A stretch of DNA of 64,000 bases from Hyphomicrobiales bacterium (GTDB taxonomy: Bacteria > Pseudomonadota > Alphaproteobacteria > Rhizobiales > Rhizobiaceae), in NCBI GenBank assembly GCA_900468285.1, contig UBTF01000005.1:62001-126000 (forward strand). Direction: 5' to 3'. Under the pieces are notes generated by a model. The model made no database searches. It saw only the letters and a list, made by a program, of their open reading frames with translations, and was not told where the DNA came from. The stretch's first letter is position 1. The number at the start of each line of letters is the position of its first letter. Positions 52,344 to 61,381 of this stretch are shown piece after piece. Position numbers and translations under genes: made by a program.

Positions 52344-52764
52344 ACAGCAAAAAATGCTCACATTTCAGCGTCACCTTACTCTTGCACATTATTCAACAGC
52401 CAGTTTCCGGCCCCGGTGCGGTCGTTGCCTGCGGGTCCCCAGCCAATTTTCCTAGTCGCTCCCGAACGCGACGTAGGGCTCAATGGACTGCGGCCGACAT
52501 GCGCAACTTACTGAGAAGACGTCACTTTTCCGTTCTGGAGATCGTCGCTAATCTTGATCACAAAATGGTCAAAATCGACTTGACTGAGGACATTGGATTC
52601 TCACATGATTTCAATGACTTATTGGAAAAGCCTTGAAATTCCCTATGTTTTCCCATCGCGAGCAACCGTGGATGCCACCTTTGTGCCCTTGCTTTGGGCA
52701 TCAGTCAATACGGGTCTAAAACGTAAATAATTTCCGCTTTCGGATCTCAGGTTGAGGCCGCTTT

Positions 52765-53352
52765 TCAGGGTGTATCAGCCCGACCTGCGATACGCCGGAC
52801 TTCGTCAGCCGCTGATTTCAAGACGCCCTGAGACAGGGTCTCATGTTGGGTAAGACGTGACAGCGTGACCGCACCCACCATGAGGGAAAGGATCGCCATA
52901 GCCTTTTCGCTGGCTTCCGGGTCACCGGCTCCGCCCACCAGGTTTTCCAGCACATCGAAATGGGCGCGAATTCCGTCCTCGAATGGTTGCTTGACCTCTT
53001 CGTTCTGGCGAGCAGCGTCCGATCCCAGAGCCACCAGAGGACAACCTTCTGCCTTCTCTCCCCGGTGGTCCGTCGAGAGGTAGAAGTCCATGACAGCTTC
53101 GAGCGGATCAGAGCTGTTTGCTGCGGCTTCGGACCATCTTTTTGTAGCGCTCTCCATAGCTCTCGCCGATGCGAGTGCCGCGAGGTCATCCTTGGACGTG
53201 AACTGCTTGTAGAAAGCACCCTGGGTCAGACCAGCACCTTTCATCAGGTCCTTCAGTCCTATGCCATCGAAGCCATGCTCTCGAAATAGACGGCTTGCGA
53301 CATCAATTACCCTGTCCCGGTTCTCCTCTGCCTGCGCTCGGCTCACTCTCAT
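52765..53352 (-). CDS. TetR/AcrR family regulator of the RND efflux genes
   Basis: 195-aa repressor with an N-terminal HTH (DLMKGAGLTQGAFYKQFTSK) and a C-terminal domain of the TetR_C group found in many AcrR-like proteins (ALGSDAARQNEEVKQPFEDG). The ATG at 53352 has ggaggt upstream. It is divergent from the RND operon with a long inverted repeat between, so it very likely represses it. Confidence 0.92.
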   Translation of the reverse strand: MRVSRAQAEENRDRVIDVASRLFREHGFDGIGLKDLMKGAGLTQGAFYKQFTSKDDLAALASARAMESATKRWSEAAANSSDPLEAVMDFYLSTDHRGEKAEGCPLVALGSDAARQNEEVKQPFEDGIRAHFDVLENLVGGAGDPEASEKAMAILSLMVGAVTLSRLTQHETLSQGVLKSAADEVRRIAGRADTP

Positions 53353-53362
53353 GATGACCTCC

Positions 53363-53417
53363 AATTAGATTTCGATTGACATCTATAATGTAAATAGAGT
53401 TAGGTCGCAATCTAATT
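53363..53417. promoter_or_regulatory. Inverted repeat in the tetR-RND divergent promoter
   Basis: AATTAGATT (53363-53371) and AATCTAATT (53409-53417) are perfect 9-bp arms, 12 bp with one mismatch. TTGACA (53376) and TATAAT (53384) lie between them. It is a candidate operator for the divergent TetR protein. Confidence 0.55.
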
Positions 53418-53450
53418 CGTTTGGATCGCTCGTCAAGAAGAGAACTGAAA

Positions 53451-54563
53451 ATGAAACGCAAACATGTCCTGATCCTATTGGGCTTCGCAGTTGCAGCAGG
53501 TGGTGGTGCCTTTGTAGTGATGTCGCAAACGTCTGCGCAGACGGCGGTAGCCGCAGATGCAAGAACCGCGTCACCACTGGTACGCGCCGCGCAGGCAACG
53601 AAAACGCATGCGGTCGAGCGTTCATTTACTGGAACAGTCGCTTCAAGGGTGCAAAGCAACCTAGGCTTTCGAGTTCCAGGCAAGATAGTCGAGCGCATGG
53701 TTGATGTTGGCGAGCGGGTAAATATTGGACAGCCGTTGATGCGGGTTGACGAAGCTGACCTGCAGCTGGCGCTCACAGCCAGACTAAATGCGGTCACCGC
53801 AGCACGTGCTGTCCTGATCCAGGCGCAGGCGGACGAAAAACGCTATGCGGCGCTGGTGAAGAACGGACTTGCCGCCACGCCCCAGCGATACGAGCAGGCA
53901 AAGGCCGCACTTGATACAGCCACAGCACAGCTCGCCGCCGCACAAGCGGAGGCGGAGGTTGCTGAGAACGCAACACGCTACACCACTCTTCTGGCTGACT
54001 CGGACGGAACGGTCGTCGAAACCCTTGGTGATCCGGGACAGGTCGTGGCGGCGGCCCAGACGGTGGTGCGATTGGCAAAGGCAGGTCCTCGTGAGGCGGT
54101 GGTTTCGTTGCCTGAGACACTACGCCCCGAGGTGGGATCAGAAGCGCAGGCCAGTATTTATGGCGGCAACGGGCTCAGTGGAAACGCGCGACTGAGACAG
54201 ATCTCTGATTCCGCAGACCCGCAGACCCGAACCTACGAGGCCCGCTATGTCCTCAGCGGCAATGCGGCCGCGGCCCCTCTCGGTTCGACCGTCACAATCA
54301 GAATTCAGGACGTAGACCGGCAGTCGGAAGTCTCTGTCCCGGTCGGTGCAATCATTGATAACGGCAGGCGCACAGGTGTGTGGGTTATCGATGGGACGTC
54401 ATCGTCCGTGAAATTCGCGCCGATTACCGTAAAGAGAATTGGCGAAGAGAACGCTTTCGTCACTGGCATCGACGTTGGCCAGCAGGTCGTCGCACTCGGT
54501 GCTCACCTTCTTGAGAATGGCGCGATCATAAGGGTCGCCGAGCAGCAGGAAGGGACTGAATAA
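53451..54563 (+). CDS. RND efflux periplasmic adaptor (membrane fusion protein)
   Basis: 370-aa HlyD/AcrA-type adaptor. One N-terminal membrane/signal segment (HVLILLGFAVAAGGGAFVVM) is followed by a biotinyl-lipoyl domain (SNLGFRVPGKIVERMVDVGE), a helical hairpin (about 100-150) and the beta-barrel. It joins the pump to an outer-membrane channel that is not encoded here. Its stop overlaps the pump start (TAATG). The start at 53451 follows agaactgaaa. Confidence 0.93.
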   Translation: MKRKHVLILLGFAVAAGGGAFVVMSQTSAQTAVAADARTASPLVRAAQATKTHAVERSFTGTVASRVQSNLGFRVPGKIVERMVDVGERVNIGQPLMRVDEADLQLALTARLNAVTAARAVLIQAQADEKRYAALVKNGLAATPQRYEQAKAALDTATAQLAAAQAEAEVAENATRYTTLLADSDGTVVETLGDPGQVVAAAQTVVRLAKAGPREAVVSLPETLRPEVGSEAQASIYGGNGLSGNARLRQISDSADPQTRTYEARYVLSGNAAAAPLGSTVTIRIQDVDRQSEVSVPVGAIIDNGRRTGVWVIDGTSSSVKFAPITVKRIGEENAFVTGIDVGQQVVALGAHLLENGAIIRVAEQQEGTE

Positions 54564-57500
54564 TGAGCTTCAACCTTTCCGCCATCGCCGTTCGCGAACG
54601 CGCTGTCACCCTTTTCTTCATCGTGTTGCTGGCCGCAGCCGGTGTCTATGCCTTCGTCAAGCTAGGGCGCGCCGAAGATCCGTCTTTCACCATCAAGACG
54701 CTAACCGTGACAACAGTCTGGCCAGGCGCGACAGCGCGGGAAATGCAGGATCTTGTCGCCGAACCTCTTGAAAAGCGCATCCAGGAACTCACCTGGTATG
54801 ACCGCGTCGAAACGACAACCAGACCAGGTTATGCGTTTCTGACGGTCACCCTCAAGGACAATACCCCGGCAAGCGCCGTCGCGGAAGAGTTCTATCAGGC
54901 GCGCAAGAAGCTTGGTGATGAAGCTCGCAACCTTCCTCCCGGCGTCATGGGGCCGTTCGTCAATGACGAATACTCCGATGTCAGCTTTGGCCTTTACGCC
55001 CTGAAGGCAAAGGGACTGCCTATGCGCGATCTCGTGCGGCAGGCAGAGGTCATCCGGCAGGATCTCCTGCAAGTGCCCGGCGTCAAAAAGATCAACATCG
55101 TCGGTGAGCGACCCGAGCAGATCTTCGTCGAGTTCTCCTATGCAAAACTCGCGACACTCGGCATATCCGTGCAGGATATCGCTGCTGCTTTGCAACGTCA
55201 GAACACGGTGACGCCCGCTGGATCAATCGACACCAAAGGACCACAGGTCTTCATCCGCTTCGATGGAGCTTACAACAGTGTGCAGGCCATCGCCGACACG
55301 CCGATCGTTGCCGCCGGACGAACGCTGAAGCTCTCCGATCTGGCGGAGGTACGGCGCGGCTATCAGGATCCGGCGACTTACGTCATCCGCCACGAGGGCG
55401 AGCCGACGATTATGCTGGGTGCCGTCATGCAAGCGGGCTGGAACGGTCTTGATCTCGGCAAGGCGCTTGAGGCCCGGTCTGCTGCCATCGCGCAGACACT
55501 GCCATTGGGAATGACGCTGACCAAAGTCAGCGATCAGGCGGTCAACATCGATGAAGCCGTCGGCGAATTCATGCTAAAGTTTGCGATGGCGCTCGGCGTC
55601 GTGCTCTTCGTAAGCTTGGTCGCCCTGGGCTGGCGGGTCGGCATCGTCGTAGCGCTTGCTGTGCCACTGACGCTTGCCGTTGTCTTCTTGATCATGCTCG
55701 AAACCGGGCGGTTCTTCGACCGCATCACGCTCGGCGCTCTGATCCTCGCCCTCGGTCTCCTCGTCGACGATGCCATTATCGCCATTGAAGTGATGGTCGT
55801 GAAAATGGAAGAAGGCATGGACCGCATCAAGGCGGCCGCTTATGCCTGGAGCCATACGGCAGCGCCGATGTTGGCCGGTACGCTCGTCACAATTATCGGC
55901 CTGATGCCCGTCGGCTTCGCGAAGTCCACTGCCGGAGAATATGCCGGTAACATTTTCTGGGTCGTGGGTTTCGCCTTGATCGTCTCATGGTTCGTTGCAG
56001 TGATCTTCACGCCATATATGGGCGTGAAGATGCTGCCGGACATCAAACCCGTCGAAGGGGGCCACGAAGCCATCTACGACACCCCGAATTACCGCCGCTT
56101 GCGTTCTGTCATCGAATTTGCCGTACGCCACAAATTCATGGTCTGCGCTGTGGTCGGCATCACGATGGCGGTATCCGTTGTGGGAATGGGTGGCGTGAAG
56201 CAACAGTTCTTCCCGACATCGGATCGGCCTGAGGTCTTGGTCGAAGTGCGCATGCCGGAAGGCACGAGCATTGAGGCCACGACATCGGCGGTCAAAAAAG
56301 TCGAGGATTGGCTGCAGACCCAGCCCGAGACCAATATCGTTACAAGTTATGTCGGTCAGGGTGCACCTCGGTTCTTCTTTGCAATGGCACCAGAATTGCC
56401 GGATCCCGCTTTTGCGAAGGTCGTCGTGCTTACGCCTGATGCGCATGCACGAGAGAAATTGAAGCACCGTCTTCGTGCCGCCATATCAGAAGGCCTTGTA
56501 CCCGAGGCGTCCGTGCGCGTGACCCAGCTTGTCTTTGGTCCTTACACACCGTTCCCGGTCGAGTTTCGCATTATGGGGCCTGATCAGGGTGAGCTTTACA
56601 AAATCTCCGAACAGGCTCTGGCCATCATGAAAACCGTTCCGGATGTCCGTCAGGCAAACCGTGACTGGGGCAACCGCACCCCTGTCCTGAGGTTTGTGCC
56701 CGATCAGGAACGACTCAATCTGATCGGTCTGTCGCCTTCGGAAGCAGCCCAGCAGATGCAGATGCTTCTGAGCGGCATTCCGGTCACGCAGGTGCGCGAT
56801 AATATTCGCAACGTACCTGTCGTAGCGCGCAGCGCAGGCGAAAATCGCCTCGACCCATCACGCTTGGCGGACTACTCGCTGATGAGTAGAGACGGGCGTC
56901 AGGTTCCATTGGATCAGCTCGGGCACTCAGAGATCCGGTTCGAGGAGCCGATCCTGAAGCGTCGCGACCGGACACCGGTCATCACGATCAGGTCCGATAT
57001 CAACGAGGCGACCCAGCCGCCGGAAGTGTCTCAACAGGTGATGAAGGCGCTACAGCCGCTGATTGCTTCGCTTCCGGTCGGATACCACATCGAGATGGGC
57101 GGCAACATCGAGGAGTCGCTGAAGGCCAACGCGGCGCTGGTTCAGGTCTTCCCGCTCATGATCGCAGCCACATTGATTGTCATCATTTTGCCGGTTCGCA
57201 GCTTGTCGACGATGACGATGGTAATGCTGACGGCACCTCTCGGTCTCGCCGGGGTGGTCCCAACCTTGCTTCTGTTCAATCAGCCGTTCGGTTTCAACGC
57301 CATTCTCGGACTGATTGGACTGGCGGGTATCCTCATGCGCAACACGTTGATCCTGACGGAGCAAATCAAGGAAAACCAGGCGGCGGGGCTCGATGACTAT
57401 CATGCCGTCATCGAGGCGACAGTTCAGCGAACACGACCTGTGATCCTGACGGCGCTTGCGGCGATCCTGGCGTTTATTCCTTTGACCCATTCGGTGTTCT

Positions 57501-57679
57501 GGGGATCTATGGCTTATACGCTGATCGGTGGAACGGCGGCCGGGACAGCGATGATCCTGCTTTTCCTGCCAGCGCTCTACGCCGTTTGGTTCCGCATTAA
57601 GCCCCCGAAAGCGCACGCTTCTCAGCAGACTGATATTCAGCGGGAGCCGGGCCATGGACATGCTATGGCGGCCGAGTAG
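54563..57679 (+). CDS. RND family efflux transporter, inner-membrane pump
   Basis: 1038-aa proton-driven pump of the AcrB/MexF superfamily. N-terminal helix VRERAVTLFFIVLLAAAGVY, two large periplasmic loops and about twelve membrane helices. Helix 4 carries the paired Asp in LILALGLLVDDAIIAIEVMV that are needed for proton transfer. RND pumps of this adaptor-pump-only layout export drugs, detergents or plant compounds; the substrate is unknown. Confidence 0.94.
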   Translation: MSFNLSAIAVRERAVTLFFIVLLAAAGVYAFVKLGRAEDPSFTIKTLTVTTVWPGATAREMQDLVAEPLEKRIQELTWYDRVETTTRPGYAFLTVTLKDNTPASAVAEEFYQARKKLGDEARNLPPGVMGPFVNDEYSDVSFGLYALKAKGLPMRDLVRQAEVIRQDLLQVPGVKKINIVGERPEQIFVEFSYAKLATLGISVQDIAAALQRQNTVTPAGSIDTKGPQVFIRFDGAYNSVQAIADTPIVAAGRTLKLSDLAEVRRGYQDPATYVIRHEGEPTIMLGAVMQAGWNGLDLGKALEARSAAIAQTLPLGMTLTKVSDQAVNIDEAVGEFMLKFAMALGVVLFVSLVALGWRVGIVVALAVPLTLAVVFLIMLETGRFFDRITLGALILALGLLVDDAIIAIEVMVVKMEEGMDRIKAAAYAWSHTAAPMLAGTLVTIIGLMPVGFAKSTAGEYAGNIFWVVGFALIVSWFVAVIFTPYMGVKMLPDIKPVEGGHEAIYDTPNYRRLRSVIEFAVRHKFMVCAVVGITMAVSVVGMGGVKQQFFPTSDRPEVLVEVRMPEGTSIEATTSAVKKVEDWLQTQPETNIVTSYVGQGAPRFFFAMAPELPDPAFAKVVVLTPDAHAREKLKHRLRAAISEGLVPEASVRVTQLVFGPYTPFPVEFRIMGPDQGELYKISEQALAIMKTVPDVRQANRDWGNRTPVLRFVPDQERLNLIGLSPSEAAQQMQMLLSGIPVTQVRDNIRNVPVVARSAGENRLDPSRLADYSLMSRDGRQVPLDQLGHSEIRFEEPILKRRDRTPVITIRSDINEATQPPEVSQQVMKALQPLIASLPVGYHIEMGGNIEESLKANAALVQVFPLMIAATLIVIILPVRSLSTMTMVMLTAPLGLAGVVPTLLLFNQPFGFNAILGLIGLAGILMRNTLILTEQIKENQAAGLDDYHAVIEATVQRTRPVILTALAAILAFIPLTHSVFWGSMAYTLIGGTAAGTAMILLFLPALYAVWFRIKPPKAHASQQTDIQREPGHGHAMAAE

Positions 57680-57980
57680 GCCAACCGATTCAGTTAAGTA
57701 ATCCGCCATCGGAATGGATGCTGCGAGAAGTTTGCAGCATCCGGAAGCGGCCGTCGCTCGATCATGGTCAGAGGCTCGTGGTGTGGTAACCATCAAACCG
57801 AGAAACGACGCGCGCTGCAACTAAGCCTTTCTAATCCAGTAGTTTCCGTGTCCGGGTGTCGCGATCGAATGGTAACATTAAGCCGCGGCACGTCAGATGT
57901 TTCCGGAGAGATCGCTCCTCGTGGTGGTGAGCATTGGCGTTTACCGGATCGACTGCGCAGATTGTGCGCTTTCGGATGCC
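57680..57980. other. Convergent gap between RND pump and TetR gene
   Basis: 301 bp with no gene. A hairpin with perfect 9-bp arms GGATGCTGC (57716-57724) and GCAGCATCC (57734-57742) follows the pump gene and may end its mRNA, though no T-run is present. Confidence 0.5.
57716..57742 (+). terminator. Hairpin downstream of the RND operon
   Basis: Perfect 9-bp stem with a 9-nt loop, 37 bp past the pump stop. It lacks the T-run of a standard terminator, so it may act with Rho or only protect the mRNA end. Confidence 0.45.
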
Positions 57981-58529
57981 CTAGCCGACACGGGTGTCGA
58001 TCCAAGCGCGCGTCTGCTCAAGAACCTCGTCAGACAATTCAGGATCATCGACCGCTCTGGCAAGGATAACGGCTCCCACCATTGCGGCCCAGCTTCCGAT
58101 CGCTGCACGGCGCTTTTCGGCTGCACCTTGCTCCGGCAGCGCCCGCTCGATACGCGCGATTTGGGTGCGCAATCCTTCTGTCATGACGGCTTTTGCGGCT
58201 GGCGTCTGGTGACGAATAGCGGCGGCGAGGCCTGCCGTCGGGCATCCATTACCGGGATTATCCCGATGACGAGGTGCGAGGTAAGAGCGGACGAAACTGT
58301 TGAACTCGCCGTCTCCGACACTGTCAGATGCCAGCGCCTGTGCAAGCGTCTGGGCCACAAGATCATCTTTTGATGTGAAGTGTCCGTAAAAGCCCCCATG
58401 CGTCAGTCCGGCTGCCTTCATGACTTCGGCCACACTGACCGCATCGAACCCCTTGTCCTTAAACAACATGCTCGCGACATCCAGAATCCGGCGACGGTTT
58501 TCCGCCATCTGTTCTCGGCTGACCTTCAT
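57981..58529 (-). CDS. TetR family regulator
   Basis: 182-aa repressor. The HTH is clear (VAEVMKAAGLTHGGFYGHFTSK), and the C-terminal domain is of the same type as in the TetR gene at 52765 (CPTAGLAAAIRHQTP), so the two may be paralogues. It is divergent from an SDR gene across 111 bp that hold two matching dyads. Confidence 0.93.
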   Translation of the reverse strand: MKVSREQMAENRRRILDVASMLFKDKGFDAVSVAEVMKAAGLTHGGFYGHFTSKDDLVAQTLAQALASDSVGDGEFNSFVRSYLAPRHRDNPGNGCPTAGLAAAIRHQTPAAKAVMTEGLRTQIARIERALPEQGAAEKRRAAIGSWAAMVGAVILARAVDDPELSDEVLEQTRAWIDTRVG

Positions 58530-58564
58530 CTACAAAATTCTCCGCAACACCCGTTGACATTTAC

Positions 58565-58608
58565 ATGATGGCGATCATATTTAAATTCAATCATGATGAT
58601 TATCATGA
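58565..58608. promoter_or_regulatory. Paired operator dyads ATGAT-N4-ATCAT
   Basis: Two dyads share the same half-sites and spacing: ATGATGGCGATCAT (58565-58578) and TCATGATGATTATCATGA (58591-58608). Their centres are 28 bp apart. They lie between the divergent TetR and SDR genes and are strong candidates for the TetR binding sites. Confidence 0.7.
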
Positions 58609-58640
58609 ATATAGGTTCAATCAGAGAAAAGAGCAATCCT

Positions 58641-59429
58641 ATGAGCCAAATTTCCGCAGTCCTCATTACCGGTGCTTCCACTGGCATCGGCGCCACCTAT
58701 GCCGAACGGTTCGCACGCCGCGGCCATGATCTCGTGCTGGTCGCCCGAGACGCGACGCGCATGGAGACACTTGCAAGCCGTCTGCGCCAGGAAACCGGCG
58801 TGACGATCGACATCCTCCCGGCCGATCTCACCCAGACGGCGGATATTGCAAAAGTTGAGACCCGGCTGCGTGACGATGCGCGCATCGGCATTCTCGTCAA
58901 CAATGCCGGAACGGCGATCGGTGGAAGCTTCGTCGACCAGAGCGTCGATGACATGACCAAGCTCGTTACGCTGAACGCAACCGCACTCGTCAGGCTCTCC
59001 AGCGCTATTGCTCACCGTCTTGCCAAGGCAGGGGAAGGCGCGATCGTCAATATCGGTTCGGTCGTCGGCCTCGCCCCGGAATTCGGCATGACCGTCTACG
59101 GTGCGACAAAGGCTTTCGTCCTTTTCCTGTCACAGGGACTTGCGCAAGAGCTCGGACCGAAGGGTGTTTACATTCAGGCTGTGCTTCCCGCCACGACCCG
59201 GACTGAGATCTGGGATCACGTCGGCGCCGACGTCAATGCCATGAACAATGTCATGGAAGTGGGCGATCTTGTCGATGCAGCCCTTGTCGGTTTCGACCGC
59301 CGCGAACTGGTGACCATCCCGCCGCTGCACGAGATCGGCCAGTGGGACGCCTTCGATGGGGCGCGCAAAGCCATGCTCGGCAATCTCGCCAATGCGCTTC
59401 CCGCTGAACGCTATCGCACGCCGGTGTGA
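58641..59429 (+). CDS. Short-chain dehydrogenase/reductase (SDR)
   Basis: 262-aa SDR of the YqjQ/DltE-like group. TGASTGIGATYA at the N-terminus, NNAGTAIGG, serine in NIGSVVGLAPE and active site YGATK are all present. The start at 58641 follows agaaaagagc; the upstream ATG at 58593 lies inside an operator dyad and is rejected. It is followed after 55 bp by an Old Yellow Enzyme gene in the same direction. Confidence 0.92.
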   Translation: MSQISAVLITGASTGIGATYAERFARRGHDLVLVARDATRMETLASRLRQETGVTIDILPADLTQTADIAKVETRLRDDARIGILVNNAGTAIGGSFVDQSVDDMTKLVTLNATALVRLSSAIAHRLAKAGEGAIVNIGSVVGLAPEFGMTVYGATKAFVLFLSQGLAQELGPKGVYIQAVLPATTRTEIWDHVGADVNAMNNVMEVGDLVDAALVGFDRRELVTIPPLHEIGQWDAFDGARKAMLGNLANALPAERYRTPV

Positions 59430-59484
59430 GCTTTCAGAACTCGATGAACCCACGCCTCGTCAGAAGAAATATCAAAGTGATATC

Positions 59485-60432
59485 ATGACAAAAACCACGC
59501 TCTTCGAACCCGCCAGTCTAGGCGCTATCACGCTTGCAAACCGCATCGTCATGGCGCCACTCACCCGCAATCGCGCCGGCGCGGGCTTCGTGCCCGGCGA
59601 CCTCACCGCCGAATACTACGCCCAGCGCGCGTTTGCAGGGCTAATTATTTCCGAGGCCACCCAGATTTCTCAGCAGGGCCAGGGCTATCAGGACACGCCC
59701 GGCATCTACACGAAGGACCAGATCGACGGCTGTCGCAAGGTGAAGGCTGCTGTACACGCAAAGGGTGGGCGCATTTTCATGCAGCTCTGGCATGCTGGTC
59801 GCATCAGCCATGTTGACCTGCAGCCTAATGGCGGCCTGCCAGTGGGGCCATCGGCCATTCGTGCGGCGACCAAGACCTTTGTCAACAATGGCTTTGTCGA
59901 TGTGTCCGAGCCCCGCGCCTTTGAGATTGATGAGCTTGCCGGTATCGTCAACGACTTCCGCAAGGCAGCAGCCAATGCCATTGAAGCTGGTTTCGATGGG
60001 GTCGAGGTTCACGGAGCCAACGGCTATCTGCTTGAGCAGTTCGCAAAAGACGGTGCCAATGTTCGAACGGATGCCTATGGCGGCTCCGTGGAAAACCGCG
60101 CGCGTCTCATGCTCGAAGTCACCGCCGCAGTGGCGAAGGAGATCGGCGCGAAGCGCGTAGGCATGCGCATTTCGCCGGTTTCGCCCGCCAACGGGATTTA
60201 CTGCAGCGATCCCCAGACCCAATACGAATACATCGTCGATGAACTCGATACTCTCGGCATCGCCTACATTCATGTCGTAGAAGGTGCGACCGGTGGCCCG
60301 CGCGACGTCGCGCCCTTCGATTACGGCTTGTCTGCAATCTCCCAGGTGTCAATCAGACCCGGGGAGTGTGACATTCCAACTTTGCAGAAACAGGACACTT
60401 TAACTTTGCGGCTACATAGCAATATCGCGTAA
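59485..60432 (+). pseudogene. N-ethylmaleimide reductase/Old Yellow Enzyme, C-terminally truncated by an IS end
   Basis: 315-aa frame, of which about the first 285 residues match OYE/NemA flavin reductases (LANRIVMAPLTRNRAG, FMQLWHAGRISH, the FMN/substrate pair in GVEVHGANGYLLEQF). Normal OYEs have about 360-370 residues. After APFDYG the protein runs into sequence derived from an IS21-like end and stops, so the C-terminal part of the FMN barrel is lost and the enzyme is probably inactive. It is the distal gene of the TetR-regulated unit. Confidence 0.85.
60347..60409. mobile_element. Solo end of an IS21-family-like element
   Basis: Starting near TGTCAATCAG (60347), two terminal-type repeats follow: GACATTCCAACTTTGC (60370-60385) and GACACTTTAACTTTGC (60394-60409), 13 of 16 identical and 24 bp apart. 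This arrangement is typical of IS21-family ends. No istA/istB gene and no matching opposite end were found, so the rest was deleted. Confidence 0.6.
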
Positions 60433-60713
60433 GATATATTATGGAACTTATGCCAAGACGAAAGACTGGGATCAAAGGCGGTGGAAACGTTGGGAAACAA
60501 CCTTTCGGTACAAATTTCTCTCGCCAAATGCACGATCGGTAACCTAGAATCCGCGAAACCTGCGTCTGCAGTAGGCCTTAAGCGGTCACGGTGTTCCGGC
60601 GTTAACAAAAAAGGATAACAATTGTCATGAGGGCACGAAAAGCACTGGCACTGGCGCTCTCCGGTGTCATCGCTGCGATGACGTTGGGGCACATTTCAGC
60701 ATTTGGAGGAGCG

Positions 60714-61304
60714 ATGACAAGAAGCGAGATTATCCAAAAAATCGAGGCATCTGCGCTCGAACTTGAGATAGGTTCGATTTTTGAACTAGAGTTAGGGGAG
60801 CCGCCGCAAATCGATGGGGACGAATTTATAATCACCCCCGAAGGATCTCAGCAGTTCGCAATGGATGGTAGTGGCGGATCGTTCAACCTGATGCCGGACG
60901 GAAGAATTCTTCTCATCGACTCTGAGGGATCATTTGGGATAGTTGCGTCCGATTTTAACGAGTTCGTCGCAATAGCCACAGGCTTACCAAGCTGGCGGGA
61001 CGCGTTGAGGTTTGTTGGTGAACCAGATTTACAGCAAACGCGAGCCGCTTGGGCTGCCTACGTTCAACAATGGGGCTTGGACGAGGCATTGAACAAGCCG
61101 TGGCCATATGAGACCGGAGGCTATTCTATCGCCACGCCCGGCGCGGCAAGGGAGGCTATTCGAAAGCGGCTGGGTGTAGAAGCTTCCGCTGATCCCTTAG
61201 CGGCACTCTACCGCGCAGTGAACGAGCTAAATGATGGGGTGGCAGTTTCCTGGCAGGGCGAACCGCTATATCTCTTTGGGCGTCAACCCTACACTCGCCC
61301 CTGA
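60714..61304 (+). CDS. SUKH (SMI1/KNR4)-like protein, possible orphan immunity protein
   Basis: 196-aa soluble protein. The middle part follows the SUKH pattern: FAMDGSGGSFNLMPDGRILL then IDSEGSFGIVASDFNEFVAI and LPSWRDAL. SUKH proteins commonly protect against polymorphic toxins or contact-dependent effectors. The ATG at 60714 has an excellent ggagga ribosome site; the ATG at 60627 is upstream and weaker. No toxin gene is seen next to it, so it may be an orphan immunity gene kept against foreign toxins. Family assignment is by pattern only. Confidence 0.55.
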   Translation: MTRSEIIQKIEASALELEIGSIFELELGEPPQIDGDEFIITPEGSQQFAMDGSGGSFNLMPDGRILLIDSEGSFGIVASDFNEFVAIATGLPSWRDALRFVGEPDLQQTRAAWAAYVQQWGLDEALNKPWPYETGGYSIATPGAAREAIRKRLGVEASADPLAALYRAVNELNDGVAVSWQGEPLYLFGRQPYTRP

Positions 61305-61381
61305 TTGCCGCAGATCAGGCTCTCGACCTACGGGAGTCCTTCACAGTGCAATGACCGCAAAGGCGCGAAAGAGACCACCGG

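Larger units (their letters stand above)
51989..52764. other. 776-bp interval with rhizobial palindromic repeats
   Basis: No gene is supported. It holds two related palindromic repeats (52054-52076 and 52318-52343), the second of which gives the well-known spurious reading MSALGQKRT. A plus-strand frame running to 52636 is mostly antisense to the HAD gene and is not believed to be a gene. Confidence 0.5.

Noticed and set aside
51707-52636. 309-codon plus-strand frame
   Set aside because: Its first third is antisense to the HAD gene and the rest crosses the palindromic repeats. No domain is visible.
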